Positions 43,662 through 53,300 of a stretch of 64,000 nt of DNA are shown here, piece after piece (positions within the stretch are counted from its first letter, which is position 1; each line of letters begins with the position of its first letter). A program made the position numbers and the translations under genes. The stretch is from an uncultured Aquimarina sp. (GTDB lineage Bacteria; Bacteroidota; Bacteroidia; Flavobacteriales; Flavobacteriaceae), in NCBI GenBank assembly GCA_947496355.1, contig CANMCO010000001.1, positions 310,001 to 374,000 on the forward strand. The letters run 5' to 3'. The notes beneath the pieces are model-generated. The model was not told the DNA's origin. It was given only the letters and a program-made list of their open reading frames with translations, and ran no database searches.

Positions 43662-45494
43662 ATGTTTAAAAATATTGCTATAACTTTCCTATTTGGAATT
43701 TTTATTGTTTCAGCGCAAAACAATACATCATATTGGCAACAACACGTGGATTACACGATGAATGTTGATATGAATGTAGAGAATTTTCAATACTCAGGAA
43801 CACAGGAGTTGGTCTATACAAATAACTCTCCTGATGTTCTGGATAAGGTTTTTTATCACTTATATTTTAATGCCTTTCAACCAGGAAGTGAAATGGATAT
43901 TCGTTCGATTAATATGCCTGATCCTGATCCCAGGGTATTAGATAAAATTGGTAAGCTTACCCCGGATGAAGTGGGGTACTTATTAGTTTCTTCTTTAACT
44001 CAAAATGGGAAATCAGTGCAATACAAAATAGAAGGAACTATTCTTGAAGTTGCATTAGACAAGCCAATAGAACCGGGAGAAAAAGCAACTTTTTCTATGA
44101 AGTTTGATGGCCAGGTGCCTAAACAAATACGTAGATCAGGACGTAATAATAAAGAAGGCGTTGCACTATCCATGACGCAATGGTATCCCAAAATGGCAGA
44201 ATATGATTTTGAAGGATGGCATACTAGCCCTTATATCGCAAGAGAGTTTCATGGGGTGTGGGGTGATTTTGATGTAACTATTAATATTGATAAAAATTAT
44301 GTTCTGGGTGGTTCTGGATATCTGCAAAATCCACAAGAAATTGGATACGGTTACGAAAAACCTGGAACCAAAATAAAGAATAAAGGGAAAACACTTTCTT
44401 GGCATTTTAAGGCACCAAATGTGCATGATTTTGCCTGGGCCGCTGACCCAGAATACCTACATGATGTTGTACAAGTGCCAAACGGACCGACATTACATTT
44501 TTTATATAAGAATAATACCGATATTATTGATAAATGGAAAGACCTACAACCTAAGACTGTAGAGCTTATGAACTATTTTAGTGAAAAAATAGGTAAATAT
44601 CCATACGATCAATACTCCGTTATTCAAGGGGGAGATGGTGGTATGGAATACGCTATGTGTACTTTAATTACAGGAGAAAGAAGTTTTGGAAGCCTGGTTG
44701 GGGTTACTGCACACGAAATGGCACATTCTTGGTTTCAGCATATTTTAGCAACCAATGAATCTAAACATGAGTGGATGGATGAAGGGTTTACCAGCTATAT
44801 TTCTACATTGGCGATGAATGAGGTAATGAAACAAAACAATCCCAATTCGCTAAAGGGAATGTATAAGAACTATTTTCAGCTTGCAATTTCGGGAGTAGAA
44901 CAACCACAAACTACCCATGCAGATCGTTATGCGCATAACTCTGCGTATGGAGCTTCTGCATATTCTAAAGGAGCTGTTTTTCTGTCCCAGTTAGGATATA
45001 TTATTGGCGAAGAGAACCTGGCAAAAACCTTGAAACAATATTTTGAAACCTGGAAATTTAAGCATCCAACTCCAAATGATTTCAAAAGAGTTGCAGAGAA
45101 AGTTTCTGGCATACAACTAGATTGGTATTTAACAGATTGGACTCAAACTACCAATTGGATCGATTATGGGATCAAAGAAGTTGAGGAAAATGGTAGCAAT
45201 TCTACCAAAATAACGCTAGAACGTATTGGGCAAATGCCAATGCCTATAGATCTTTATGTAGAATATACAGACGGGTCCATAGAATCATTTTATATGCCAA
45301 TAAGAATGATGCGAGGAGAAAAAGAGAATCAGATTCCGTCAATAAACAGGACTGTTTTATCAGATTGGCCATGGGCAGACCCCACATATACTTTTGAGAT
45401 TGCCAAACCAAAATCTCAAATAAAGGCAGTTGCAATTGATATTATGTTGCTTTTGGCAGATGTAAACCCAAGCAATAATAGCTACGGAAAATAG
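43662..45494 (+). CDS. M1-family zinc aminopeptidase
   Basis: 610 residues. Signal peptide to about residue 19 (IFIVSAQ). The catalytic domain has the gluzincin motif HEMAH at about residues 350-354 (VTAHEMAHSWFQH), the third zinc ligand Glu in HEWMDEGFTSY about 20 residues later, and the exopeptidase motif GGMEYA (about 327). It removes N-terminal residues from peptides. Secreted to the periplasm or beyond. It lies 11 bases after the S8 gene. Confidence 0.93.
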   Translation: MFKNIAITFLFGIFIVSAQNNTSYWQQHVDYTMNVDMNVENFQYSGTQELVYTNNSPDVLDKVFYHLYFNAFQPGSEMDIRSINMPDPDPRVLDKIGKLTPDEVGYLLVSSLTQNGKSVQYKIEGTILEVALDKPIEPGEKATFSMKFDGQVPKQIRRSGRNNKEGVALSMTQWYPKMAEYDFEGWHTSPYIAREFHGVWGDFDVTINIDKNYVLGGSGYLQNPQEIGYGYEKPGTKIKNKGKTLSWHFKAPNVHDFAWAADPEYLHDVVQVPNGPTLHFLYKNNTDIIDKWKDLQPKTVELMNYFSEKIGKYPYDQYSVIQGGDGGMEYAMCTLITGERSFGSLVGVTAHEMAHSWFQHILATNESKHEWMDEGFTSYISTLAMNEVMKQNNPNSLKGMYKNYFQLAISGVEQPQTTHADRYAHNSAYGASAYSKGAVFLSQLGYIIGEENLAKTLKQYFETWKFKHPTPNDFKRVAEKVSGIQLDWYLTDWTQTTNWIDYGIKEVEENGSNSTKITLERIGQMPMPIDLYVEYTDGSIESFYMPIRMMRGEKENQIPSINRTVLSDWPWADPTYTFEIAKPKSQIKAVAIDIMLLLADVNPSNNSYGK

Positions 45495-45547
45495 CAAGTA
45501 TATCCTTATGAAGGGGTATTTGGTATTATCACTACATATAGTGACCA

Positions 45548-45925
45548 ATGAAGGCGACATTTAATAAGAAAGAAAGATTAAAAAGCAAAAAGCAAATAGA
45601 CTTGCTTTTTACTGAAGGGAAATCTATTGCTAAGTACCCAATTAGACTTGTGTATAGAAAGACTACGTCTGAAGATGATATAAAAATTAAAACAGCCGTA
45701 TCAGTAAGTAAGCGTCATTTTAAGAATGCCGTAGACCGCAATCACATAAAACGTTTATTGCGTGAAAGTTATAGGAAAAATAAGTATATTGTACCCTACA
45801 CTACTCATCAATTCACTTTTATGTTTTTATACTCGGGCAAAGAGATGCCAGAGTATTCATTGGTTGAATCTAAGATAAAAGGAATATTACAAAAATTTGT
45901 TGATCAGGAATTAGCATCAAAATAA
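45548..45925 (+). CDS. rnpA: Ribonuclease P protein component
   Basis: 125 residues. RnpA binds the RNase P RNA and helps it trim the 5' end of pre-tRNA. Pattern: FNKKERLKSKKQIDLLF at the start, then TAVSVSKRHFKNAVDRNHIKRLLRESYRKNK, the RNR-helix signature (R-N-x-I-K-R-x-x-R-E). Typical partners rpmH and dnaA are not adjacent. It follows the M1 gene after 53 bases and precedes the S41 peptidase by 47, so it may share the peptidase transcript. Confidence 0.93.
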   Translation: MKATFNKKERLKSKKQIDLLFTEGKSIAKYPIRLVYRKTTSEDDIKIKTAVSVSKRHFKNAVDRNHIKRLLRESYRKNKYIVPYTTHQFTFMFLYSGKEMPEYSLVESKIKGILQKFVDQELASK

Positions 45926-45972
45926 GCTATAATCATAGTATTTGATTCTGAAACGTATAAAAATATAGCACC

Positions 45973-47595
45973 ATGAAGAAGAGAATTATCTACCCCGTAT
46001 TAGCTGTTGTCATCTTGTTTACAACGGTGAGTTTTAAATCTGATTTTTTCGAGATTGCAAAACAGATTGAGATTTTTACTACAATGTTCAAAGAATTAAA
46101 CATGAACTATGTAGATGAAACCAATCCGGCAGAGCTTATGGATGTTGCTATCAAGGCAATGCTAGATGATCTGGATCCGTATACCAAATATTGGAATGAA
46201 CAGGATGTAGAGGCTTCAAAAATTCGTAATGCAGGAGAGTATACAGGTATTGGTGCTTCAGTAAAAACAATAAAAGATAAAATCATCATTGTAGAACCCT
46301 ACAAGGATTACCCAGCAGATGAGGCAGGTCTTAAAGCCGGAGATGAAATTATTCAAATAGGAGATATCAAGGTGGCAGATTTTAAAGAAGATGCTGGAGA
46401 ACTTCTTAAAGGAGCTAGCGGAACCAAAGTAGACATCACCTACAACAGACAAGGCGAAACTAAAACTACGGTGCTTACAAGAAAAGAAATAGAGGTAGAT
46501 GCCGTTCCTTTTTATACATTATTGGATGATAATACAGGATATATTGTGTTGTCTAAGTTTAACAGCAAAGCCTCTAGCGAAACTATTGATGCGTTAAAAG
46601 ACCTGAAAGCAAAAGGAGCCGATAAAATAATTTTGGACCTAAGAGGAAATCCAGGAGGATTGCTTAGCGAAGCTATTAATGTGACCAATATTTTTGTTCC
46701 TAAAGGAGAGTTAATCACCACTACAAAATCTGTAGTTAAGAAATATAACAAAGAGTATTTTACCAAAAAAGCCCCAATAGACATCCAAATCCCGTTGGTA
46801 GTTTTGGTTAATGGTAGAAGCGCTTCTGCCAGTGAAATTGTAGCTGGTGGAATTCAAGATTTGGATAGAGGAGTGGTTATTGGTGCCAGAAGTTTTGGAA
46901 AAGGGTTGGTACAACGACCAAAGAAATTAACATACGGAACACAGCTAAAGATTACTATCTCACGTTACTACACACCAAGCGGAAGATGTATCCAGGCATT
47001 AGATTATTGGAACCGTGATAAAGACAACAAAGCGGTGCGTATAAATGAAAAAGATTTCAAAGCCTTTACTACCAAAAATGGAAGAACGGTATATGACGGT
47101 GGAGGAATACAGCCAGATATTGAGTTGGAAACCTCTAAGTTTAGTAAAATCACGACAGCGTTGTTAAAATCGGATGCTATTTTTAGTTATGGCACAAAAT
47201 ATTATTATGCGCACCAGTTGCAGAAAGCAACAGATTTTAAGTTTACTGATAGTGATTATGAGGATTTCAAGAAGTTTGTAAAACAAAGTGATTTTAAGTT
47301 CGAAACTGAAACCGAAAAATCATTTAATGATGCATTAAATACGGCCAAAAGAGAAAAGCTTGATAGTGAAATTGCAGCTAGCTATGATGCACTTCTTGCG
47401 GCCATAAATACCTCTAAAGAAAAAGCATTAGATACCTACAAAACAGAAATTGTAAACCTCCTTACCGATGAGATTATCAAGCGCTATTTTTATCGAGAAG
47501 GATTGTACAACTACTACGTTACACATAACCCTGAGATCGAAAAAAGTAAAGAGGTATTAGGCAGTAAAAAGAAATATGAGCAGATCCTGAAATAG
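45973..47595 (+). CDS. S41-family C-terminal processing peptidase
   Basis: 540 residues. N-terminal signal or membrane anchor (about 7-24). Residues about 80-180 are a PDZ-like domain (GIGASVKTIKDKIIIVEPYKDYPADEAGLKAGDEIIQIGD). The protease domain carries the Ser/Lys dyad motif (VNGRSASASEIVAGGIQD with Ser, RSFGKGLVQ with Lys) and LDLRGNPGGLLSEA. A C-terminal helical segment of about 180 residues follows. It is a Tsp/CtpA-type protease that trims or degrades periplasmic substrates. It ends in a strong terminator. Confidence 0.93.
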   Translation: MKKRIIYPVLAVVILFTTVSFKSDFFEIAKQIEIFTTMFKELNMNYVDETNPAELMDVAIKAMLDDLDPYTKYWNEQDVEASKIRNAGEYTGIGASVKTIKDKIIIVEPYKDYPADEAGLKAGDEIIQIGDIKVADFKEDAGELLKGASGTKVDITYNRQGETKTTVLTRKEIEVDAVPFYTLLDDNTGYIVLSKFNSKASSETIDALKDLKAKGADKIILDLRGNPGGLLSEAINVTNIFVPKGELITTTKSVVKKYNKEYFTKKAPIDIQIPLVVLVNGRSASASEIVAGGIQDLDRGVVIGARSFGKGLVQRPKKLTYGTQLKITISRYYTPSGRCIQALDYWNRDKDNKAVRINEKDFKAFTTKNGRTVYDGGGIQPDIELETSKFSKITTALLKSDAIFSYGTKYYYAHQLQKATDFKFTDSDYEDFKKFVKQSDFKFETETEKSFNDALNTAKREKLDSEIAASYDALLAAINTSKEKALDTYKTEIVNLLTDEIIKRYFYREGLYNYYVTHNPEIEKSKEVLGSKKKYEQILK

Positions 47596-47618
47596 GATTG
47601 AATAATTACAGTATTAAG

Positions 47619-47645
47619 AAAAGAGGCCCAAAAGCCTCTTTTTTT
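47619..47645 (+). terminator. Terminator after the S41 peptidase gene
   Basis: Stem AAAAGAGGC / GCCTCTTTT with a 6-base loop, followed by a T-run. It lies 24 bases after the stop. Confidence 0.88.
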
Positions 47646-47690
47646 GTTATTGCGAGGGGCGGGAATCTCTACACTATTGGGATAGAAAAC

Positions 47691-47811
47691 CGTCAGTTCG
47701 AGTGATTTTTTGTAACAAAGTGAAGAAAAATAGTATCGAGAACAGATTTTTTGATCCTAAAATCACTATTCTCGATACACTTCTCCTAAAGTCGAAGCAC
47801 TCGAATTGACG
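47691..47811. repeat. Nested palindromic repeat element (121 bp)
   Basis: Outer arms CGTCAGTTCGAGTG (47691-47704) and CACTCGAATTGACG (47798-47811) pair with one mismatch. Inner arms GTATCGAGAACAG (47733-47745) and CTATTCTCGATAC (47766-47778) pair with one mismatch. The arrangement is a long hairpin in the gap between S41 and the AraC-type gene. It resembles dispersed repeats common in flavobacterial intergenic DNA. Its copy number outside the window is unknown. Confidence 0.75.
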
Positions 47812-47833
47812 TAATTTTTGCATCAACCTCACA

Positions 47834-49564
47834 TTAATTCACATCTGTTTGCCGTTCTAATTCCTTTAGAAAATACGATGGATAGATACCTGTTTTTTTA
47901 TAAAATGCTTTTGAAAAAGCTTCTGGGTTATTAAAACCAATCTCCTGGGCAATTGCTTTTATGGTATACTTTCTGTATATGGCATCAGACTTTAATTTAT
48001 CGATGACAAAATCTATACGAAGATCGTTGATATAACTACTAAAGCTTTTTTCTTTAAAACTATTGACCACTTTAGAAAGGTAACTAGAGTTTGACCCAAA
48101 GCTTTTGGCCAGATCTTTAGTGTTTAGATTAGGCTTTAGGTAGTCTTGCTTTTCTTCGAACTGTTGTAGTTTATCCAATAGATTTTTTAGTGTTTCTTTA
48201 CTGATGGATGAAGATCCTGAAGGACCATCATTAGATTGATCTTTTTTTTGATTGTCAATGTTTTTTTCTTCTAGTAGTTTTAAAAACCTTCTTTTATACA
48301 ATCGTTGTTTATAGTAGTAAAATCCAATTCCCAATACACTTATAACTAAAAGAACGGATATGATAATATTCTGAAAGGATTTTTTAGTGTTCTCTTTTTC
48401 TAAGGAAGCAATGATTTGTTCTTTTTCTGCTATGAGTTTTGGGGTGTCGTACTCTTTTATTATTCTATCATTTATTAATTTGTATTCAGTATTCAGAACA
48501 CTATCTACAAGAAGGAGTTTATTAATATAGATTAATTGATTTTCTTTTTCATTTAAAAATTTATAATAATTAATAAGCTCAATATAAATTGCTCTATTTT
48601 CAGGAATGACATAATCGATGGATTGAATAAGTGAATCTGCTTTTTTATAATATTGAATTGAATTCACATCATCTAATAGAGCTCGGTAGGTTTTTCCTAA
48701 ATATAAATAAGCTTCGATTAAGTTATAGCTCTCAAAAAATTCTTCATTCCTAACTTCAAAAAATAACGGTATTGTTGAGTTTATTTTTTGTAATGCACTT
48801 TCATAATTTTGGTTGTGATAATCCTGTATTCCATCTTCCAAAAGAAATAGATAAGCTCCATTTTTCTTTTTTGAATATTGTATTCCCTTATTAATTAGGG
48901 TAAAAGCAGAATCTATTTCCTTATTAAAGCGATAAGTGGTAATCAACTCTGATAGGGTAATTAAATAAGAGATAGAATCATTAATTTTTCTATTAACCTT
49001 TTTAGCTTCAAAATTTAGACACTCTTTAAAAATCGATTTGGCTTCTTCATATCTTCCTAGTTTTCTTTTTAGTAAAGCAATATTATGTTTAGTAGTATAT
49101 AATAAATGATTATTTTTTGATCTCTTCGAAAACTCTATAGCTTTTAAATAATTATCTATAGCTTGGGTAAAAAGACCCTGTCTTTCTTTTATGAGTCCTT
49201 TATTAATAAAAATTACAGCAGGAAAATAATTATCATTTAAATCTTGGCTATAGCTAATTACACTATCTAAAAATGTAATGCTCTTTAATGAATCTTTTTT
49301 GTTTAAGATGGCCAGAAGATAATAGCCCCAGGCTGTTTGAATTTTGTTTTTTTCTATTAGCCCTTTTTCAAGATATGTTTTAGCATAAATTTCGGCTTTT
49401 TGATTTATTGAATCAACATTAATCATAAAAGAATCATATAACTCACCATATGTCTTACCTTCTAAAGAATCCGGCACCTGAAAACTTTGTCCATATCCAA
49501 GAAAGGAATTAAACAGAGTTATAAAGGTAATTGTTGTAAGAAGTTTTTGGCTACTAAAATTCAT
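47834..49564 (-). CDS. TPR-membrane-AraC transcriptional regulator
   Basis: 576 residues from the ATG at 49564 (an in-frame start at 49603 is possible). A signal peptide ends near NSFLGYGQ. The N-terminal about 360 residues are tetratricopeptide-like helical repeats (LDSVISYSQDLNDNYFPAVIFINKGLIKERQGLFTQAIDNYLKAIEF). A membrane helix (IIISVLLVISVLGIGFYYY) follows, then a coiled stretch and a C-terminal AraC/XylS DNA-binding domain (LAKSFGSNSSYLSKVVNSF ... AIAQEIGFNNPEAFSKAFYKKTGIYP). The layout fits a one-protein membrane regulator sensing periplasmic signals. Target genes unknown. Confidence 0.88.
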   Translation of the reverse strand: MNFSSQKLLTTITFITLFNSFLGYGQSFQVPDSLEGKTYGELYDSFMINVDSINQKAEIYAKTYLEKGLIEKNKIQTAWGYYLLAILNKKDSLKSITFLDSVISYSQDLNDNYFPAVIFINKGLIKERQGLFTQAIDNYLKAIEFSKRSKNNHLLYTTKHNIALLKRKLGRYEEAKSIFKECLNFEAKKVNRKINDSISYLITLSELITTYRFNKEIDSAFTLINKGIQYSKKKNGAYLFLLEDGIQDYHNQNYESALQKINSTIPLFFEVRNEEFFESYNLIEAYLYLGKTYRALLDDVNSIQYYKKADSLIQSIDYVIPENRAIYIELINYYKFLNEKENQLIYINKLLLVDSVLNTEYKLINDRIIKEYDTPKLIAEKEQIIASLEKENTKKSFQNIIISVLLVISVLGIGFYYYKQRLYKRRFLKLLEEKNIDNQKKDQSNDGPSGSSSISKETLKNLLDKLQQFEEKQDYLKPNLNTKDLAKSFGSNSSYLSKVVNSFKEKSFSSYINDLRIDFVIDKLKSDAIYRKYTIKAIAQEIGFNNPEAFSKAFYKKTGIYPSYFLKELERQTDVN

Positions 49565-49697
49565 CTGCATTTTCTGTTTGATAGGCCAAAAGTATTTAAA
49601 CAATCTTGTTTAGAGCGCTTGGATACCCGTAAAAACCATAAATAGTTCACGGGTTTTATAAAAAACAGGTTTTTTTGCTCTTTACATATTATAATAG

Positions 49698-49783
49698 TCC
49701 CTTCTCCTTGGGGAGAAGGTTAGGATGAGGGGTTTTTATATAAATCCTCCCTCACCTTAATCCCCTCCCCAAGGTAGAGGAGA
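49698..49783. repeat. Inverted repeat pair rich in CCTTGGGGAG
   Basis: The 399-base gap 49565-49963 holds no gene. Within it, a GGGG-rich stretch at about 49699-49732 and its imperfect reverse complement at 49746-49783 share the cores CCTTGGGGAG and TTAGGATGAGG-like sequence. I recall such CTTGGGGAGA-type repeats from flavobacterial genomes, but cannot verify. A transcriptional hairpin role is possible. Confidence 0.65.
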
Positions 49784-49963
49784 TAACAAATCGCTAGTTT
49801 TAAAACGGTTTGATTTGTTTTAAGGATTTTCTTCATTCCAAACCCAATATCATTTTATTAGTGAGCATCTTAAAAACCCAATAAACACTGACTATAAGGT
49901 TGTTATAAAACATTTAATTCATTATTGCGTTTAATACACAGTACAAACTAAAAACGTTGTATT

Positions 49964-50218
49964 ATGAAAACTTTAAAAAAGTGGCTGCTATTAGCAGTGT
50001 TTTTCATAACAGTAGTTGCTTGTGGTGAAAAGAAAAAAGAAGTAGAAACAGAAAAAACAGTTGAAAAGAAAACTGCGGTAGTTTCTAAAAACACAAAAAA
50101 GAAGACAGTCACCAAAAAGCTGACTAAAAAAGAACTTAGACAATTAAAAAGAGCACAGAAAAAACGAGAGCGCGAAGCGAAAAGAAAAAAGCGTGAACTC
50201 GAAAATAACAAGAAGTAA
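49964..50218 (+). CDS. Small Lys/Glu-rich lipoprotein
   Basis: 84 residues. A lipoprotein signal ends at VVAC (Cys20). The mature part is almost wholly Lys, Glu, Thr, Arg and Gln (KTVEKKTAVVSKNTKKKT ... LKRAQKKREREAKRKKRE), predicted helical and strongly basic at the C-terminus. Basic lipoproteins of this kind could bind peptidoglycan, polyphosphate or nucleic acid, but nothing specific is shown. A perfect terminator follows. Confidence 0.6.
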   Translation: MKTLKKWLLLAVFFITVVACGEKKKEVETEKTVEKKTAVVSKNTKKKTVTKKLTKKELRQLKRAQKKREREAKRKKRELENNKK

Positions 50219-50228
50219 TGAATAACAA

Positions 50229-50260
50229 AAAAGGCTGAATTTTAAAATTCAGCCTTTTCT
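50229..50260 (+). terminator. Terminator after the Lys-rich lipoprotein
   Basis: A perfect 15-bp palindromic stem with no or minimal loop (AAAAGGCTGAATTTT and its complement), then T-rich sequence. It lies 10 bases after the stop. Confidence 0.85.
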
Positions 50261-50283
50261 TTTTACTATAAGATTTAAATTAT

Positions 50284-50309
50284 TCTCCTTGAGCGTAGTC
50301 GAAAGGAGA
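50284..50309. repeat. Short hairpin with GAGCGNAGTCGAA core
   Basis: TCTCCTT and AAGGAGA arms flank GAGCGTAGTCGAA. The same core, with one changed base, occurs at 60023-60035 (GAGCGGAGTCGAA), also inside a hairpin. This looks like a trimmed copy of the same dispersed repeat family. Confidence 0.6.
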
Positions 50310-50322
50310 TAGCATAATCTAT

Positions 50323-53300
50323 TTATTTTCTGATAACCTTTTGGGTTTTTATAAACGCTCCTGCAGCATCTGCAGCACGAACTACATAAAAGCCTTTAGC
50401 AAAACGACTCATATCAACAGATAGTTTAGACTGCCCAACATTTAATCGAATTGTCTGTGCATATACTGTTTTACCCATCACATCAATGATCTGGACATCT
50501 ACGTTACTTTTTGCAAGTGTGTTAAAGTCTATAAATAACGTACCACTAACTGGGTTAGGAGATACATTCACAGAGATTTCTTCTAGTCCATAATTTTCTT
50601 CCATTAACTCACTCTCGTAAGCAGTAGGATTTTCTAGATAGTCAACAGCTGCTTTCGCTACAATATTTTCTCCACTTTCTAAACATACTATAGCATCTAG
50701 ATCGTACCCATCTGCGAACCAAGGGAACACATTTGGATCACTAATATCTACCACTTTGATAAACTTAGCAGAGCTTAAATTACCAGCAGCAAGGTCAAAT
50801 TCACCATCCTGGCAGGTAGTTCCTAAAGAAACAAAATCTACACCATCCTGTGATGCAAATACCTCTGCCGTTTCTGGGAAACGATTACAAGCAATATTAC
50901 CAAAGAATCCAGTAGATTCAAATACAGCAAACTCATTAGTATCTACATTGTCAAAAATCTCATTATTAAGCTCTAGTGTTATTGATCCACCAAACCCTAA
51001 ACTTACAAAAGGAATAAATCTTCTCTCTTCAGGCATTCCGATTGCTCGTTGAGGATTACTTCTAAGCCTTGATATTCTTCCGCCATCTTTTCTGGTTCCT
51101 TGTTCAAAAGATACTACAGATGCACCTACACACTCATTTTCAACAAATGGTTGTTCTAATAAGAATCGTGCAGAAACCGGGAAGTGATCAGAAGTAGTAA
51201 ATGCATAATCGGCATCATATACTTCGTAATGAACCGTTACAGAGTTGTCGATATATGCTTCTTCAAGCTCATTGGTAATGGCAATATGATCAATCATATT
51301 CTCTCTAAAGACGAAAGAACGTAATCCTGCTTCACTTAATGCAGACGATACTATATTGTAATTTAGGCTATCATTTACATATTCCTGGAAACTAGAAACT
51401 GTTGATGTAATATCTGCTACGGTTTCGTCTACATCGTCATTATAATCTCCTAATAGAATCAATTTATTGTTAGTAAAATTAGCGTCTAATGAATCTTTTA
51501 GTACCTCTACATCATATTTACGCATATCATAACGCCCTTGCGCATCATTACCACTATTTGCTCTTGCGTGTAAAGCAACAAGATCAATACGCTCTGTTAC
51601 ACCGTTTATGGTTACATCTGCTGTCATTAAGAAAGGTAATCTTCCGCTAGCAAAAAAACGAGATGTTTCATTAGGATAATCCAAAATAGCAGAGTCATCA
51701 CCACCATTATAAAGTGGGTGGATAGAAGTAAACATGGCTCTTGTATTCACTACAGAAACTGTTTCAGTATTGTAAATGAAACCAACTTTTTGGAAAGGTG
51801 GAGTACCACCAGGATTAGAAGTTGCATCAGAAAGGATATAATCATATCCTGGTAGTTGAGCTACCAACTCTGCAAATAATACATCATCTGCGATTTCTTC
51901 TACGGCATATATATCTGCATTTAATCTTTGAAGCACTGTTGCCGTACTATCTCTTTGGATAGCATCAGACATTGGGTTTTGGCCTACTGGGGAGTTATTT
52001 TCGTCTCCAAACCACTCAATATTCCAGGCTACAACATCAAAAGTATCTTCTTTAGGGAATCCTACTGTATCTCCCGGAGGTATAAATTCTACCGCACATG
52101 AAATATCAGACAATTGTCTTGGCAATAATTGGAAAAACTCCCTAAAACGACCTACTACACCCGTTATTTCTGGGCAAGTTACTGGCTGTACTTTACCAAC
52201 TACATCTTCTACATCATTATCTATACGTAATTGTCCTGTTCCGCTAGCATCTGTAAGTGTGAAGTTTGAATTTCCGAATAAAAGATCTCCAGGGTTAGGG
52301 AAGGAAGCGTTAACTACACGAACCAACTCACCAGGGTGATTGGCAATTTCTGCCAAAGTAATTTCTAAAGGAGTAATTGGGTTGTTTGGGAGCCCATTGT
52401 TTATAACCTCAACAACGCCACTAAGCTGAACTTGATCATTAAAAGCGGCTCTAACTGCTGTTACTGTTATAGAATCGCCTACTTTTAAGGTGGCATCTGC
52501 TTGTACAAGGTCATCAAAAACAGCAATACCACCGGTTGAATCCTGAACAAAGGCAGGACCACCAAAACTGTCTGTTACCGTTAACACCCCTGCAATAGTT
52601 ACTGGTGTACCTTCTGCAGCTGCTCTGGCTTCTGCAATAGTAATAGGCTCTCCAGGAACCACAATAACACCATCATTGCTAATTCCCGGTGTTGGAGTTT
52701 TAGCAACATAAGAGCTTGTATTACGGGCACCACCTTCACCATTTGGACTACGTTGTAAAGACTCGGCGTCCTTACTTCCGTTTATATCTTCATTAAGTTG
52801 TGGTTGATCTATATTCAATAATACAAGAAGTTCTGGATCATCACTATCATTAGTATCATAAACAATAGCATCAATGATATTATCTGTACTAACTGCAGTT
52901 CCGTTAGGGAAACTTGTAGCATCACCTAAATAAAGTACTACTGCATCAGCACCGTTTTGGAATGAATTTCCTGGAACAACAAGGTCTACATTGGCAACAT
53001 CTGCATTACCAATTACAAAATACCCTTCAGCATCAGTTGAAAAACCGTCTAAATCAAAAGCATTATAGCTGGTATTGTTATTTCCGTTGTAGTTTACCAA
53101 TACATATCCATCAAGAGATGTGTTTCCTGTTCCGCCATCATATAATTCTACAAACTCTAAGGCATCAGAACCTTGAGTATCTGCATCTAATTCGTTAATA
53201 ATAAGATTAACGATCTCTGTTGCATTTGTATTAGAAGCTCCAGGAGTAGGAATAGCCTGTGTATAGGTAGATGTGTTTCTTAACCCACCAGATCCGTTAG

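Noticed and set aside
43742..43750. CACGTGGA sequence as another parS site
   Set aside because: Only the centre matches; the flanks lack the TGTTC/GAACA arms, and it lies within conserved M1 peptidase codons.
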